Shown here: piece after piece, positions 9,807-17,979 of the stretch
Layout of the letters: every line of letters begins with the position of its first letter
Position numbering within the stretch: the first letter of the stretch is position 1
From: Arthrobacter sp. UNC362MFTsu5.1
GTDB taxonomy: Bacteria; Actinomycetota; Actinomycetes; Actinomycetales; Micrococcaceae
NCBI RefSeq assembly: GCF_000685965.1
Contig: NZ_JMLE01000006.1
Location: forward strand, 62,001 to 126,000
Reading direction: 5' to 3'
Length of the DNA stretch: 64,000 nt
The notes under the pieces: model-generated
Seen by the model: the letters and a program-made list of their open reading frames with translations, nothing else
What the model was told of the DNA's origin: nothing
The model's database searches: none
Translations under genes and position numbers: made by a program

Positions 9807-10637
9807 ATGGCGGCAGGCGACGAAGCGTCGGAACAGGCCCGGCTGGCTGCCGAACGGATTGCACGGCTCAAACGCCAGCTGGAGCATGCCGAACGCGCCG
9901 AGGAACCGTGGGGTTCCGGTGCGGACGGAGAGCGCCGCACTGCCAGCCTGCTGGGCCAGCTGACCCCGCACGGCTGGTTCCTGCTGCACGACGTGCACTG
10001 GCCCGGACGGCCCCTGGCCAATCTCGACCATGTTCTGGTGGGCCCGGGCGGAATAGTGGTGGTGGATGCCAAGAACTGGTCAGGCGCCGTTGAGGTCCGG
10101 GCAGGCGTCCTGAGGCAGAACGGCTACTCACGGAACCCCGCCGTGGACGGCTCCCTGGGGCAGGCGGCCGCCGTGGCCGCCCTGGTCGACGCGCCGCACC
10201 GGCACCTGGTCCGCTCGATCATCTGCCTGACCGGCCAGCCCGACCTCGCGGAGGTGACGGGGTCCGGGGTCGAAGTGCTGGGCGTCAACCGGGTGGTTGC
10301 ACGGGTGGCGGCCCTCCCGGCAGTGCTGGATCCGCAGTCGGTGATTGGAATCTACTCCCACCTGGGACAGCAACTGACGCAGCCCCAGTCGCCCGCAGCC
10401 TCGGATGTCCGCGGGAGCGCGGGCCGCCATCCCCCGGCTCGCCCGTTTCAGGGCGGCGCTTATCCGTCGCCGGTCCCGGCCCGCACCGGATACCGGTCCG
10501 TGGCTGGTCCACCGCACTTGGGAAGCCGGTCCCTGGGAAGCCAGCCCAACAGAGGCTGGCTGGTGGCCGGATTATGGAGCCTGCTGGTCCTGGGGATCGT
10601 GGTGTTCGCACTTTCGACGCCGCTCTGGAACCTGTAG
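9807..10637 (+). CDS. NERD-domain protein with C-terminal membrane anchor
   Basis: The 276-aa protein starts with a charged, probably coiled-coil helix (residues 8-38, A-A-E-R-I-A-R-L-K-R-Q-L), followed by a NERD (nuclease-related) domain at about 48-165. The domain shows the core L-D-H-V-L-V-G-P-G-G then V-V-V-D-A-K-N-W, the D...D-x-K pattern of restriction-like nucleases. A Pro/Arg/Gly-rich linker leads to one membrane helix at 253-272. The ATG at 9807 has AGGAGG 7 bases upstream. NERD proteins are assumed to process nucleic acid, but few are tested. The membrane anchor at the C-terminus, with the nuclease-like domain probably cytosolic, is notable. It stands alone. Confidence 0.78.
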   Translation: MAAGDEASEQARLAAERIARLKRQLEHAERAEEPWGSGADGERRTASLLGQLTPHGWFLLHDVHWPGRPLANLDHVLVGPGGIVVVDAKNWSGAVEVRAGVLRQNGYSRNPAVDGSLGQAAAVAALVDAPHRHLVRSIICLTGQPDLAEVTGSGVEVLGVNRVVARVAALPAVLDPQSVIGIYSHLGQQLTQPQSPAASDVRGSAGRHPPARPFQGGAYPSPVPARTGYRSVAGPPHLGSRSLGSQPNRGWLVAGLWSLLVLGIVVFALSTPLWNL

Positions 10638-10734
10638 GTCCTGCCCGCTGGCGTATCACGGGTGTATCACGGCCGCGCACCTCCGGGCGGTGCGTTGGTA
10701 GGCTGGTTCTAGCCTTTCAATAAGGGGAATTCCC

Positions 10735-11127
10735 ATGTCGAACCAGCCTGCCCCCGGCGACGAGGGGACGCCACAGGGCTACCAGCCGCCGTCGTACATT
10801 CCACCGCAAGGGTCACAGCCGGCCGGACCCTACGGCGCTGCCTACGGGCAGCCGTCCTATTACGGCATGCCGCCCGAGCCCAAGGGCCTGAGCATCGCCA
10901 GCCTGTGCTGCGGCATCGCCGTCTTCCTTGGCCTGGGCCTCTTCATCCTGCCGCAGATTACGGCCGTGGTCCTGGGCCACCTGGCCCTGCTCAAGGAACC
11001 TGCCGGGCGGGGACTTGCCATCGCCGGCCTGATCCTTGGCTACCTCGGCCTGGCCCTGACCGCGATTGTGCTCACGTTCGCCGTGGCAGCGATTTTCGCC
11101 GCGGCCAACGCGGGGTATGGCTACTAG
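10735..11127 (+). CDS. DUF4190-type membrane protein with Pro/Gly/Tyr-rich N-terminus
   Basis: The 130-aa protein has a 45-residue N-terminal tail rich in Pro, Gly, Gln and Tyr, then two hydrophobic helices (about 52-76 and 95-122) separated by a short polar loop (L-L-K-E-P-A-G-R-G). The GLAIAGLILGYLGL block at the start of helix 2 is typical of DUF4190, a small membrane family of unknown function common in actinobacteria. AAGGGG lies 8 bases before the ATG. It is separate from the NERD gene (97 bp gap). Confidence 0.75.
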   Translation: MSNQPAPGDEGTPQGYQPPSYIPPQGSQPAGPYGAAYGQPSYYGMPPEPKGLSIASLCCGIAVFLGLGLFILPQITAVVLGHLALLKEPAGRGLAIAGLILGYLGLALTAIVLTFAVAAIFAAANAGYGY

Positions 11128-11128
11128 A

Positions 11129-11247
11129 ACCGCTTCGAAACCGGCGCGTTCCAGCAAGTCCAGGTACTCCGCCACGGCGAAACGCTGCGGCTGGTGCAGG
11201 TGGACGGATGGTTCCGCCCACCCGCACCACGCCGTCGGTGACGTCGG
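11129..11247 (-). pseudogene. Fossil of an APH-type phosphotransferase N-terminus
   Basis: Read on the minus strand, the DNA just after the dtpT stop encodes DVTDGVVRVGGTIR in one frame and then, in a second frame, HQPQRFAVAEYLDLLERAGF. Joined, these match the typical N-terminus of aminoglycoside/homoserine-kinase-like (APH family) phosphotransferases, where the V-V-R-V-G-x-T-V-R-R strand is followed by a helix ending in L-L-x-x-x-G-F. No start codon, kinase core or C-terminus remains. It is best read as the frameshifted remnant of a largely deleted gene. The family assignment is from memory of the pattern. Confidence 0.55.
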
Positions 11248-11248
11248 G

Positions 11249-12718
11249 TCAGCGGACGCCGCCCATGAGCTTCTTGATGGCCGGCGACGCAGCCGCAAGG
11301 CCGACAGCCAGCACCATGGCCGTGCCGCCGATGCCGATGAAATACGGCAGTTCGTCGGCCGGGTTGTACAGCCCGGACAGGATGCCGGCCAGGGTGGTGC
11401 CCAGCGAGACCGACAGGAAGAACAAGGCCACCATCTGGGTGTGGAAGGCCTGGGGCGCCAGCTTGGTGGTCACGGACAGGCCGATGGGGGAGAGGAAGAG
11501 CTCCGCCAGGGTGAACAGGAACAGGATCCCCACCAGGGCCAGCAGGGGCGTTTTCCCGTCGCCGGCGAGGGGGATGAAGGCCAGGAAGGCCAGCCCCATC
11601 ACGAACAGGCCGATGGAGAATTTCACGGCCGAGCCGGGCTGCTTCTGCCCGAGGCGGGTCCACAGTGCCGCCATGACGCCGGCGAAAATGATGATGAACA
11701 CCGGGTTGATGGACTGCACCCAGGCGGCCGGCATTTCCCAGCCGAACAGGTTCCGGTCCAGCTTCTCTTCCGAGTAGACGGCAATGAACGTGAACTGCTG
11801 CTGGAAGAGGGCCCAGAACGCCGCTGAGGCGATGTACAGGGGGATGAAGGCCACCACCCGCTTGCGTTCGGCGCCGGTGACCTTGTTGCTGCGGAAGATC
11901 AGGGCGAAGTAGAGCACGGAGGCGCCGATCGCCGCGTAGGCCATGGACATGGCCAGGTTTTCGGCGTTCACGGTGCCGGTGGCCAGGAGAACAGCCACCA
12001 CGACGGCGATGCCCAGGAAGATCAGGCCGTACCTGGTGCGCTGGGCGGCCGGCAGCGGGTTGGGTACGTGATGGGCTTCGTCGGGGAGCTTCCCTCGTCC
12101 CATGGCGTAGATGCCCAGGCCCAGGGCCATGCCGACGGCGGCAGCGCCGAAGCCCCAATGGAACCCCTGGCTTTCCTGCAGCCAGCCGGTGACCAGCGGG
12201 CCGATCAGTGCGCCGGCATTGATTCCCATGTAGAAGATGGAGAAGCCGGCATCGCGGCGTTCGTCCTTCTCCCCGTACAGGGTGCCCACCAGCGCGGTGG
12301 CGTTGGCTTTCAGGCCGCCGGAGCCGACGCCCACCAGCACCAGGCCGGCGATGAGGCCCGGAATTCCGGGCACCAGGGCCAGTGCGATGTGCCCGGCCAT
12401 GATCAGGACGGCCGAGCCGAACAGGACCCGTTCCGAGCCGAAGAGCCGGTCGGCCAGCCAGGCGCCCAGAATGGTGGAGAGGTAGACTCCGCCGCCGTAC
12501 GCTCCGACCAGGCTGGCAGCCAGGCCCTGCTCAATTTCGAGCCCGCCCTGCGCGGCCGTGAAGTACATGTAGTAGAGGAGGATGCCCTGCATGCCGTAGA
12601 AGGAGAAGCGCTCCCACATCTCTACGGAGAAGAGGCTGGCCAGCATCTTTGGGTGGCCAAAAAATGACGTATCGGCCGGCGTTGTAGCGGGACGATCGGA
12701 TAAATGAGTTGTGCTCAT
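11249..12718 (-). CDS. dtpT: Peptide MFS transporter, POT/PTR2 family (DtpT-like)
   Basis: This is a proton-coupled importer of di- and tripeptides. The 489-aa product has the POT signature in helix 1 (F-S-V-E-M-W-E-R-F-S-F-Y-G-M), containing the ExxER proton motif, and the F-Y-M-G-I-N-A-G-A-L-I-G-P-L block in helix 5. About 14 hydrophobic segments are visible, as in the bacterial family. The ATG at 12718 has only a weak upstream purine stretch. The peptidase E-amidase pair lies upstream on the same strand (84 bp), suggesting a peptide- or amide-scavenging neighbourhood. Confidence 0.9.
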   Translation of the reverse strand: MSTTHLSDRPATTPADTSFFGHPKMLASLFSVEMWERFSFYGMQGILLYYMYFTAAQGGLEIEQGLAASLVGAYGGGVYLSTILGAWLADRLFGSERVLFGSAVLIMAGHIALALVPGIPGLIAGLVLVGVGSGGLKANATALVGTLYGEKDERRDAGFSIFYMGINAGALIGPLVTGWLQESQGFHWGFGAAAVGMALGLGIYAMGRGKLPDEAHHVPNPLPAAQRTRYGLIFLGIAVVVAVLLATGTVNAENLAMSMAYAAIGASVLYFALIFRSNKVTGAERKRVVAFIPLYIASAAFWALFQQQFTFIAVYSEEKLDRNLFGWEMPAAWVQSINPVFIIIFAGVMAALWTRLGQKQPGSAVKFSIGLFVMGLAFLAFIPLAGDGKTPLLALVGILFLFTLAELFLSPIGLSVTTKLAPQAFHTQMVALFFLSVSLGTTLAGILSGLYNPADELPYFIGIGGTAMVLAVGLAAASPAIKKLMGGVR

Positions 12719-12802
12719 TTACTTAAGGGTGACACCGGAGCGCGGGATTGTCACATTCGCGGCGCGAGGAAGCAAGGCGGACACGCTGGGTGGACGCCCC
12801 AT

Positions 12803-14227
12803 CTAGAACCCGATCTGCGCCGCCACCTGCAGCAGCAGGTCCTCGGATCCCGTAGGCCCCACCAGTTGGATCCCCATGGGCAGGCCGGCCCCGGCTGAGC
12901 CGCCGGTCCAGTGCACGGGAATGCTGATCGCGGGCAGCCCGCACACATTCACCATGCTGGACCACGGCGCGTATTCGCATTGTTTCCGGTAGTCGCCGTC
13001 GGCGTCGCCGGCCCATTCCGAGGCCGGCCAGTAACCGTCGCCGTGGGAGGCGCCCGTGAACCAGCCGACGGGCCGGGGCGTCTGGGCCAGCGCGGGCATC
13101 AGCATGAGGTCCCACCGGGAGTACTGGGACACGGTGTCCCGTTCAAACTGCCGCAGGAAGCCCAGCGCCTCATTCAGTTTTGACGCACTCCGCTGCTGGG
13201 CGCGCCGGCGGAAGGTGCGTGTGAGCGGGGTCAGCAACGCTTCGCGCTGCGGTGCAATCCGGGCACTTCCGACGCCGGCTGTCCACGCCGTGGTGAACGC
13301 GTCCGGGTAGCGGTTGTCGTGCCCGACGGCGGCTTCGGCCGTGGAATGGCCCGCGGCTTCGAGCAGCCGGATGCCCGCATTGAGGGCGTCCATTGCTTCC
13401 GGGTCCGGCGTAAACGGGAATATGGCCTGCCAGGGGCTGTCCAGGCTCACGCCGATCCGGAGCCGGCCCGGCGCCCGGGCCAGGGACTCGAGGTACCGGC
13501 CGTTGCCTTCCGGCACCATGGCGTCCAGCATCAGGGCGGCATCTCCGGCTGAGCGGGCCAGCGGTCCGGCCACGACGAGCCGTGCCGGGTCGCCGGTGCT
13601 TTCGCCGGCCGGGACGAGTCCGCGCCCGGGTTTCAGGCCCACCAGTCCGCAGGCGGCCGCCGGAATCCTGACGGAACCGCCGCCGTCGGACCCCGGAGCA
13701 AACGGCACAAGGCCGGCGGCCACCGCGGCGGCGCTGCCGCCCGATGATCCGCCCGAGCTGCGGCTCAGCGCATATGGATTACGCGACGGCGGCGCGATCA
13801 GGTTTTCGCTGTAGGCCGTCAGGCCGAACTCCGGAACCTGGGTCTTGCCCAGCGAGATGGCACCGGCACCCTTCAGGGCCGCCGCGAGTGCACTGTCCGC
13901 GGGAGCGGGCTTGTGGTCCAGGGCCGCGCTGCCGTGCGTGGTCACCACGCCCGCCACATCCGTCAGGTCCTTGAAGGCCACCGGTATTCCGTGCAGCAGC
14001 GGAAGCTGCCCGGGCGCCTCTGCGTGGAGGGCGTGGGCGTAGAGCGCGTCGGCGCGGGCGGCATCGTCCAGTGCCTGCTCTCCGGTCACCGTGATGAAGG
14101 CGCCGAGGCCGGGATTCCGCGCCGCTATCCGGGCCAGGAAATGCTCCGTCACTTCGCGGGCGGACAGATCGCCCGAGCGCAGCGCATCGCGGAGTCCCAC
14201 CGCGGACAGCTCGTGGATGTCAGCCAA
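12803..14227 (-). CDS. Amidase, amidase-signature family
   Basis: It hydrolyses a carboxamide to acid and ammonia with a Ser-cisSer-Lys triad. The 474-aa protein shows Lys86 (A-F-K-D-L), cis-Ser161 in SSGGSSGGS, and nucleophile Ser185 in GGGSVRIPA. The TTG at 14227 was chosen: a GGAGG lies 9 bases upstream inside the preceding gene, and TTGGCTGA places this start across the stop of the peptidase E gene, implying translational coupling. The natural substrate is unknown. Similar enzymes act on aryl or short aliphatic amides; it is probably not GatA because no gatC or gatB is near. Confidence 0.88.
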   Translation of the reverse strand: MADIHELSAVGLRDALRSGDLSAREVTEHFLARIAARNPGLGAFITVTGEQALDDAARADALYAHALHAEAPGQLPLLHGIPVAFKDLTDVAGVVTTHGSAALDHKPAPADSALAAALKGAGAISLGKTQVPEFGLTAYSENLIAPPSRNPYALSRSSGGSSGGSAAAVAAGLVPFAPGSDGGGSVRIPAAACGLVGLKPGRGLVPAGESTGDPARLVVAGPLARSAGDAALMLDAMVPEGNGRYLESLARAPGRLRIGVSLDSPWQAIFPFTPDPEAMDALNAGIRLLEAAGHSTAEAAVGHDNRYPDAFTTAWTAGVGSARIAPQREALLTPLTRTFRRRAQQRSASKLNEALGFLRQFERDTVSQYSRWDLMLMPALAQTPRPVGWFTGASHGDGYWPASEWAGDADGDYRKQCEYAPWSSMVNVCGLPAISIPVHWTGGSAGAGLPMGIQLVGPTGSEDLLLQVAAQIGF

Positions 14228-14960
14228 GGAAACGGGCCTCCAGCCGCTCTTCGGCGGCGGCGGGTGCCCCGCCGTCGGCCTGGCGGGTGACGCGGTACGC
14301 CGCCTTGCCGTGCACTTCGGTGACTGCGTCCACGAGGTCCGTGCCGAAGTAAACCAGCCCCGCGCCGTCGTCCGTGCAGTGCGTTTCGCCGAGGGTGCCC
14401 TCGGCCACCAGCCGGTGCACCAGCGGGCGGCGCTGGTCCTCGGAGTCGTAGTGGACGCCGTTGGCGTACGGCAGGAAGCCCAGTGCATTGGTCACGGGGC
14501 GCAGCTGCGGGCCGAACGAATCCGTGGTGCCGCCCTGGTACCAGCAGATGGACCCGGCCGAGACGCCTGCGAGGACCACGCCGGCCTCCCACACGCGCCG
14601 CAGGATTTCGTCGAGGCCGTGTGCGCGCCAGACGGCCAGCAGGTTCACCACCGACCCGCCGTTGACCCACACCACGTCCTGCTCCATGAGGTGCGCTTCA
14701 GGATCGTCGATGCTGGGCATCGTGAACAGGTTGAGGTGGCTGAAATCGAAGCCGGCGATTTTCGCGGCCTGGTCCAGCTCGGCATTGAACCAGCGCTGGT
14801 CGCCGGCGGCAGTGCCGATATGCGTCACGCGCGGCGCGCGTCCCGTGACGCCGGAAAGTTCGACGGCGTGGTGCAGCAGGGCGTTGAACTCCAGGCGTGA
14901 ACGCTGGCCGGCCTTATATCCGCCGGACGTTGCCAGGATGGTTGGCTGTGGGGCTGTCAT
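14220..14960 (-). CDS. pepE: Peptidase E (alpha-aspartyl dipeptidase), family S51
   Basis: It cleaves dipeptides with N-terminal aspartate. The 246-aa product has the class I glutaminase-like fold. The nucleophile elbow G-V-S-A-G-S-I-C-W contains Ser134, and the W-V-N-G-G-S strand just before it forms the oxyanion region. The C-terminal extension (A-D-G-G-A-P-A-A-A-E-E-R-L-E-A-R) is typical of actinobacterial members. The ATG at 14960 has a strong AAAGGAGG upstream. The stop overlaps the amidase TTG start by 8 bp, so both are made from one message; with the peptide importer next door a dipeptide-use role is likely. Confidence 0.88.
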   Translation of the reverse strand: MTAPQPTILATSGGYKAGQRSRLEFNALLHHAVELSGVTGRAPRVTHIGTAAGDQRWFNAELDQAAKIAGFDFSHLNLFTMPSIDDPEAHLMEQDVVWVNGGSVVNLLAVWRAHGLDEILRRVWEAGVVLAGVSAGSICWYQGGTTDSFGPQLRPVTNALGFLPYANGVHYDSEDQRRPLVHRLVAEGTLGETHCTDDGAGLVYFGTDLVDAVTEVHGKAAYRVTRQADGGAPAAAEERLEARFLG

Positions 14961-15075
14961 CGGCGATTCCCTCCTTTGCGGTCACCTTGAAGCGTAACGT
15001 GCTCCGGATTCGGGGTGCCTGCCTCCGGCGGCGGCTACGCTGGAGGCAGACCTTCATTTTCCGGAGAGGATTTCC

Positions 15076-15402
15076 ATGAGCGACTTCGAAACCGTGACCG
15101 TGACCGACGTTCCCGCCGACGCCAAGATCCTTGATGTGCGGGAGGACTACGAATGGTCGGCCGGGCACGCGGAAGGTGCCCTGCACATACCGCTGGACCA
15201 GCTGCCGGGCCGGCTCGGCGAACTGGATCCGGACGAGGACCTGTACGTTATTTGCCGCACGGGCGGCCGCTCCTTCCGGGCGGCCAAGTGGCTCGTTGGA
15301 CAGGGCTATACCGCCATCAACGTGGCCGGCGGAATGGACCAATGGCTCGAATCGGGCCTGCCGCTTGTGTCGGACAACGGACTCAAGCCGGTCATCCTCT
15401 AG
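15076..15402 (+). CDS. Single-domain rhodanese-like protein
   Basis: The 108-aa protein is one rhodanese domain. The cysteine loop C60-R-T-G-G-R-S has the six-residue active-site length of sulfurtransferases, and D-V-R-E-x-x-E-W-S-A-G-H near residues 20-31 is the other family motif. It can carry persulfide sulfur, but the acceptor is unknown. A GGAGAGG precedes the ATG. The prephenate dehydratase gene begins 83 bp downstream and may be read from the same message, although there is no functional link. Confidence 0.88.
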   Translation: MSDFETVTVTDVPADAKILDVREDYEWSAGHAEGALHIPLDQLPGRLGELDPDEDLYVICRTGGRSFRAAKWLVGQGYTAINVAGGMDQWLESGLPLVSDNGLKPVIL

Positions 15403-15485
15403 CGCTCCTGCCAGTACCTGCGGCACCCGCAGTAGCCGCCGGGCCGCCCGCCGGGCGGCGCTTAGATTATCGAGAAGGACAGTCC

Positions 15486-16469
15486 ATGCCCGCGTCGCCC
15501 GTCACCTACACCTTCCTCGGCCCGGAGGGGACGTTCACTGAGGCGGCGCTGATGCAGGTGCCGGGCGCCGTCGAGGCCGTCCGCATCCCCTCCTCCAATG
15601 TGAACACCGCGCTGGACAAGGTACGTGACGGGTCAGCCGATGCCGCCATGGTGCCCATCGAGAATTCCGTGGAGGGCGGTGTCACGGCAACCCTGGATGC
15701 CATCGCGTCCGGCCAGGAACTGAGGATTGTCCGCGAGGCTTTGGTTCCCATCAGCTTTGTCCTGGTGGCCCGCCCGGGGGTGGAAATCCGGGACATCCGC
15801 CGGATCTCCACCCACGGACACGCCTGGGCCCAGTGCAGGCTCTGGGTCGAAGCGAATATGCCAAATGTGGAATACATTCCCGCTTCCTCCACAGCGGCGG
15901 GGGCCATGGGGCTGCTGGACGAGGAGGGGGTCCACTACGACGCCGCCATCTGCGCCCCGATCGTGGCCACCGAGCAGCCCGGGCTGCAGGTGCTCGCAGA
16001 GAACATCGGCGACAACCCCGGGGCAGTGACACGCTTTGTCCTGGTCAGCCGGCCCGGGGCGCTGCCACACCGCACCGGAGCTGACAAGACCACGGTGGTT
16101 GTGCCCCTGCCGGAGGACCGGCCGGGTGCGCTGATGGAGATCCTGGACCAGTTCGCCACCCGCGGCGTGAACCTTAGCCGCATCGAGTCACGGCCCACCG
16201 GCCAGTACCTCGGCCACTATTTCTTCAGCATCGACGCCGACGGCCACGTGGAGGACGCCCGTGTTGCCGATGCTTTGGCCGGCTTGCACCGGATCAGCCC
16301 GGCCACTCGCTTCCTCGGCTCCTATCCGCGGGCCGACGAGCAGAGCCCGGAGGTGGAACCGCACACCTCCGACCAAGCATTCCAGGCGGCACATGAATGG
16401 GTGGCAGGGATTCTCCGAGGAGCATCGATCGCTCCCGTCCATGCCCCGCAAGGTTCGCCCACAGCTTAG
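15486..16469 (+). CDS. pheA: Prephenate dehydratase
   Basis: It converts prephenate to phenylpyruvate for phenylalanine synthesis. The 327-aa monofunctional enzyme has an N-terminal catalytic domain (F-L-G-P-E-G-T-F-T-E-A-A at the start, P-I-E-N-S near 60, and the T-R-F motif before the linker) and a C-terminal ACT domain from about residue 200 with the E-S-R-P motif that binds phenylalanine, so feedback inhibition is expected. The ATG at 15486 begins the homology. A C-terminal 40-residue tail extends beyond the ACT domain. No chorismate mutase domain is fused. Confidence 0.93.
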   Translation: MPASPVTYTFLGPEGTFTEAALMQVPGAVEAVRIPSSNVNTALDKVRDGSADAAMVPIENSVEGGVTATLDAIASGQELRIVREALVPISFVLVARPGVEIRDIRRISTHGHAWAQCRLWVEANMPNVEYIPASSTAAGAMGLLDEEGVHYDAAICAPIVATEQPGLQVLAENIGDNPGAVTRFVLVSRPGALPHRTGADKTTVVVPLPEDRPGALMEILDQFATRGVNLSRIESRPTGQYLGHYFFSIDADGHVEDARVADALAGLHRISPATRFLGSYPRADEQSPEVEPHTSDQAFQAAHEWVAGILRGASIAPVHAPQGSPTA

Positions 16470-16561
16470 GCAAATGCCCCTTGGGGTACTTCCCCGCCCG
16501 CACAGCAGTGCGTATGCTTGCCTGATCCATTGGGGAAGACCTCTACCGGAAGGAGCGGGTC

Positions 16562-16771
16562 ATGTCAGGAACCAGCAGCGACAATGACGGCCAGGGAATG
16601 ATTGTCAATCCCAAGCCGACTGCCGACAACCAGGACTGGGACGGCGACGATGCAGACAGGGCGGATCGCCTGCGCTTCGAAGAGGAGCAAGCCATGATCC
16701 GTGAACAGTCCGAAGCCCGTGCGGCGGCAAAGGCCGCAGCCGAGGCGGAGGAGAAGAAGGCCAGCGCCTGA
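16562..16771 (+). CDS. Small charged protein, Ala/Glu-rich helix
   Basis: An AAGGAG 7 bases before the ATG supports this 69-aa gene. The N-terminal half is polar and Asp/Asn-rich, and the C-terminal half is a continuous amphipathic Glu/Ala/Arg/Lys helix (R-F-E-E-E-Q-A-M-I-R-E-Q), likely coiled-coil. No signal, membrane segment or family is recognised. It lies 92 bp after pheA and converges on the lipid kinase gene. Function unknown. Confidence 0.7.
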   Translation: MSGTSSDNDGQGMIVNPKPTADNQDWDGDDADRADRLRFEEEQAMIREQSEARAAAKAAAEAEEKKASA

Positions 16772-16780
16772 TTCCGGCGT

Positions 16781-16818
16781 CCCCGCAGGAAGCGTCCGTC
16801 CGGAGGCCTACTGCGGGG
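16781..16818. terminator. Possible bidirectional terminator
   Basis: CCCCGCAG (16781-16788) pairs with CTGCGGGG (16811-16818) across 22 bases between the convergent small-protein and lipid-kinase genes. The second arm lies just inside the lipid-kinase coding end. The long loop makes this a weaker candidate. Confidence 0.4.
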
Positions 16819-17902
16819 TGGAAGCTTCCCCTGCGGACGGTTCGCCGCCCTTGCTTTCCGTAACCCGCACCAACAGTGATCCCGGCGCCACCTGGACGGT
16901 AACGTCCGTGGCCTCGCCTGAGGGATCGCCGTCGACCTGCGTGGCCACCGGTTCCGCGCACTTGATCACGATCTTGCCGGAGCGGTAATAGCTCATCACC
17001 GGCAAGTTCCTCTTGTGCTTGAACATGATCTTTGTGTACATCGCAATCCACCCGATGGCGCTGCGCGGGCTCATCACCACCACGTCCAGCATGCCGTCGT
17101 CGATCATGGCCTGCGGGATGAAGTCGATGCCACCCGGAATCAGGCCGCAGTTGGCGAACAGCACGCTGCGGATCTTCCGGGACTGTTCCGGCTGGTCGTC
17201 CAGGGCAATGGACACCTTCTTCCGCCGCCCGGGCAGGTGCCTGACCCCGGCCTCGGTGTAGGCCAGCCAGCCGACGGCCTTCTTCAGCCCGTCGTTGGTG
17301 TCGCCGACGACCTCGGCATCCATGCCCATGCCGGCAATCACCAGGAACACATGCTCCGACGACGCGCCCGTCCGCGAGTTCCGGATGCCCATCCGCGCCG
17401 TGTCGATGTGCCGCTGGTGCCCGAAGAGCGCCGTCTGGATGCTGCCGTGGACGTCGTTGACGTCCAGGTGGATGTTCCTGGCCAGCAGGTTTCCGGTGCC
17501 GAGCGGGATGATGCCCATCGGCACGTTGGTGTGGGCCAGCTTCTCGGCCACAACGCGTACCGTGCCGTCTCCGCCGCCCACCAGGACGACGTCGGCACCG
17601 CTCTTCAATGCCGCCTCGGCCTGCGCATATCCGGGATCTTCCGCTGTTGTTTCGAAAAAGACGGGGGCTTCCCAGCCGGCCGACAGGCAGGCGCGCTGGA
17701 TGAGGGCGCGGGCCTCCGCCGACTTGGCCTTGATCGGGTTCATCACCACGGCCACCTTCTGCTGCTCCAGGCCGGGATGGTACGTGTCCTCCTGGACCGC
17801 ACTGCGTGTGTGCAGCGCTTTGAGCCTCCGGACACCCCACCAGCTGGAGACCGCGAAAGCCAGGGCCGCAGCAAGGATGAGGTAGAGCAGCCAATCGTTC
17901 AT
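16808..17902 (-). CDS. Diacylglycerol kinase-family lipid kinase, membrane-anchored
   Basis: The 364-aa protein has an N-terminal membrane helix (residues 4-21) followed by a DAGK catalytic domain. Visible motifs are V-V-M-N-P-I-K near 51-57, the nucleotide motif G-G-G-D-G-T at 109-114, and [12 protein letters not shown]. It probably phosphorylates a lipid such as diacylglycerol, using ATP, at the inner membrane face. Sphingosine-kinase-like relatives share the fold, so the lipid cannot be fixed. The C-terminal tail is acidic and low in complexity. It is divergent from serS with 77 bp between the starts. Confidence 0.85.
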   Translation of the reverse strand: MNDWLLYLILAAALAFAVSSWWGVRRLKALHTRSAVQEDTYHPGLEQQKVAVVMNPIKAKSAEARALIQRACLSAGWEAPVFFETTAEDPGYAQAEAALKSGADVVLVGGGDGTVRVVAEKLAHTNVPMGIIPLGTGNLLARNIHLDVNDVHGSIQTALFGHQRHIDTARMGIRNSRTGASSEHVFLVIAGMGMDAEVVGDTNDGLKKAVGWLAYTEAGVRHLPGRRKKVSIALDDQPEQSRKIRSVLFANCGLIPGGIDFIPQAMIDDGMLDVVVMSPRSAIGWIAMYTKIMFKHKRNLPVMSYYRSGKIVIKCAEPVATQVDGDPSGEATDVTVQVAPGSLLVRVTESKGGEPSAGEASTPQ

Positions 17903-17979
17903 GGTGCTCCAACACTATCCCGCACGGACCTCCGCACGGCCCACCGCGTCATCCCGGGCGGATTCGATACTCTTGTCTG

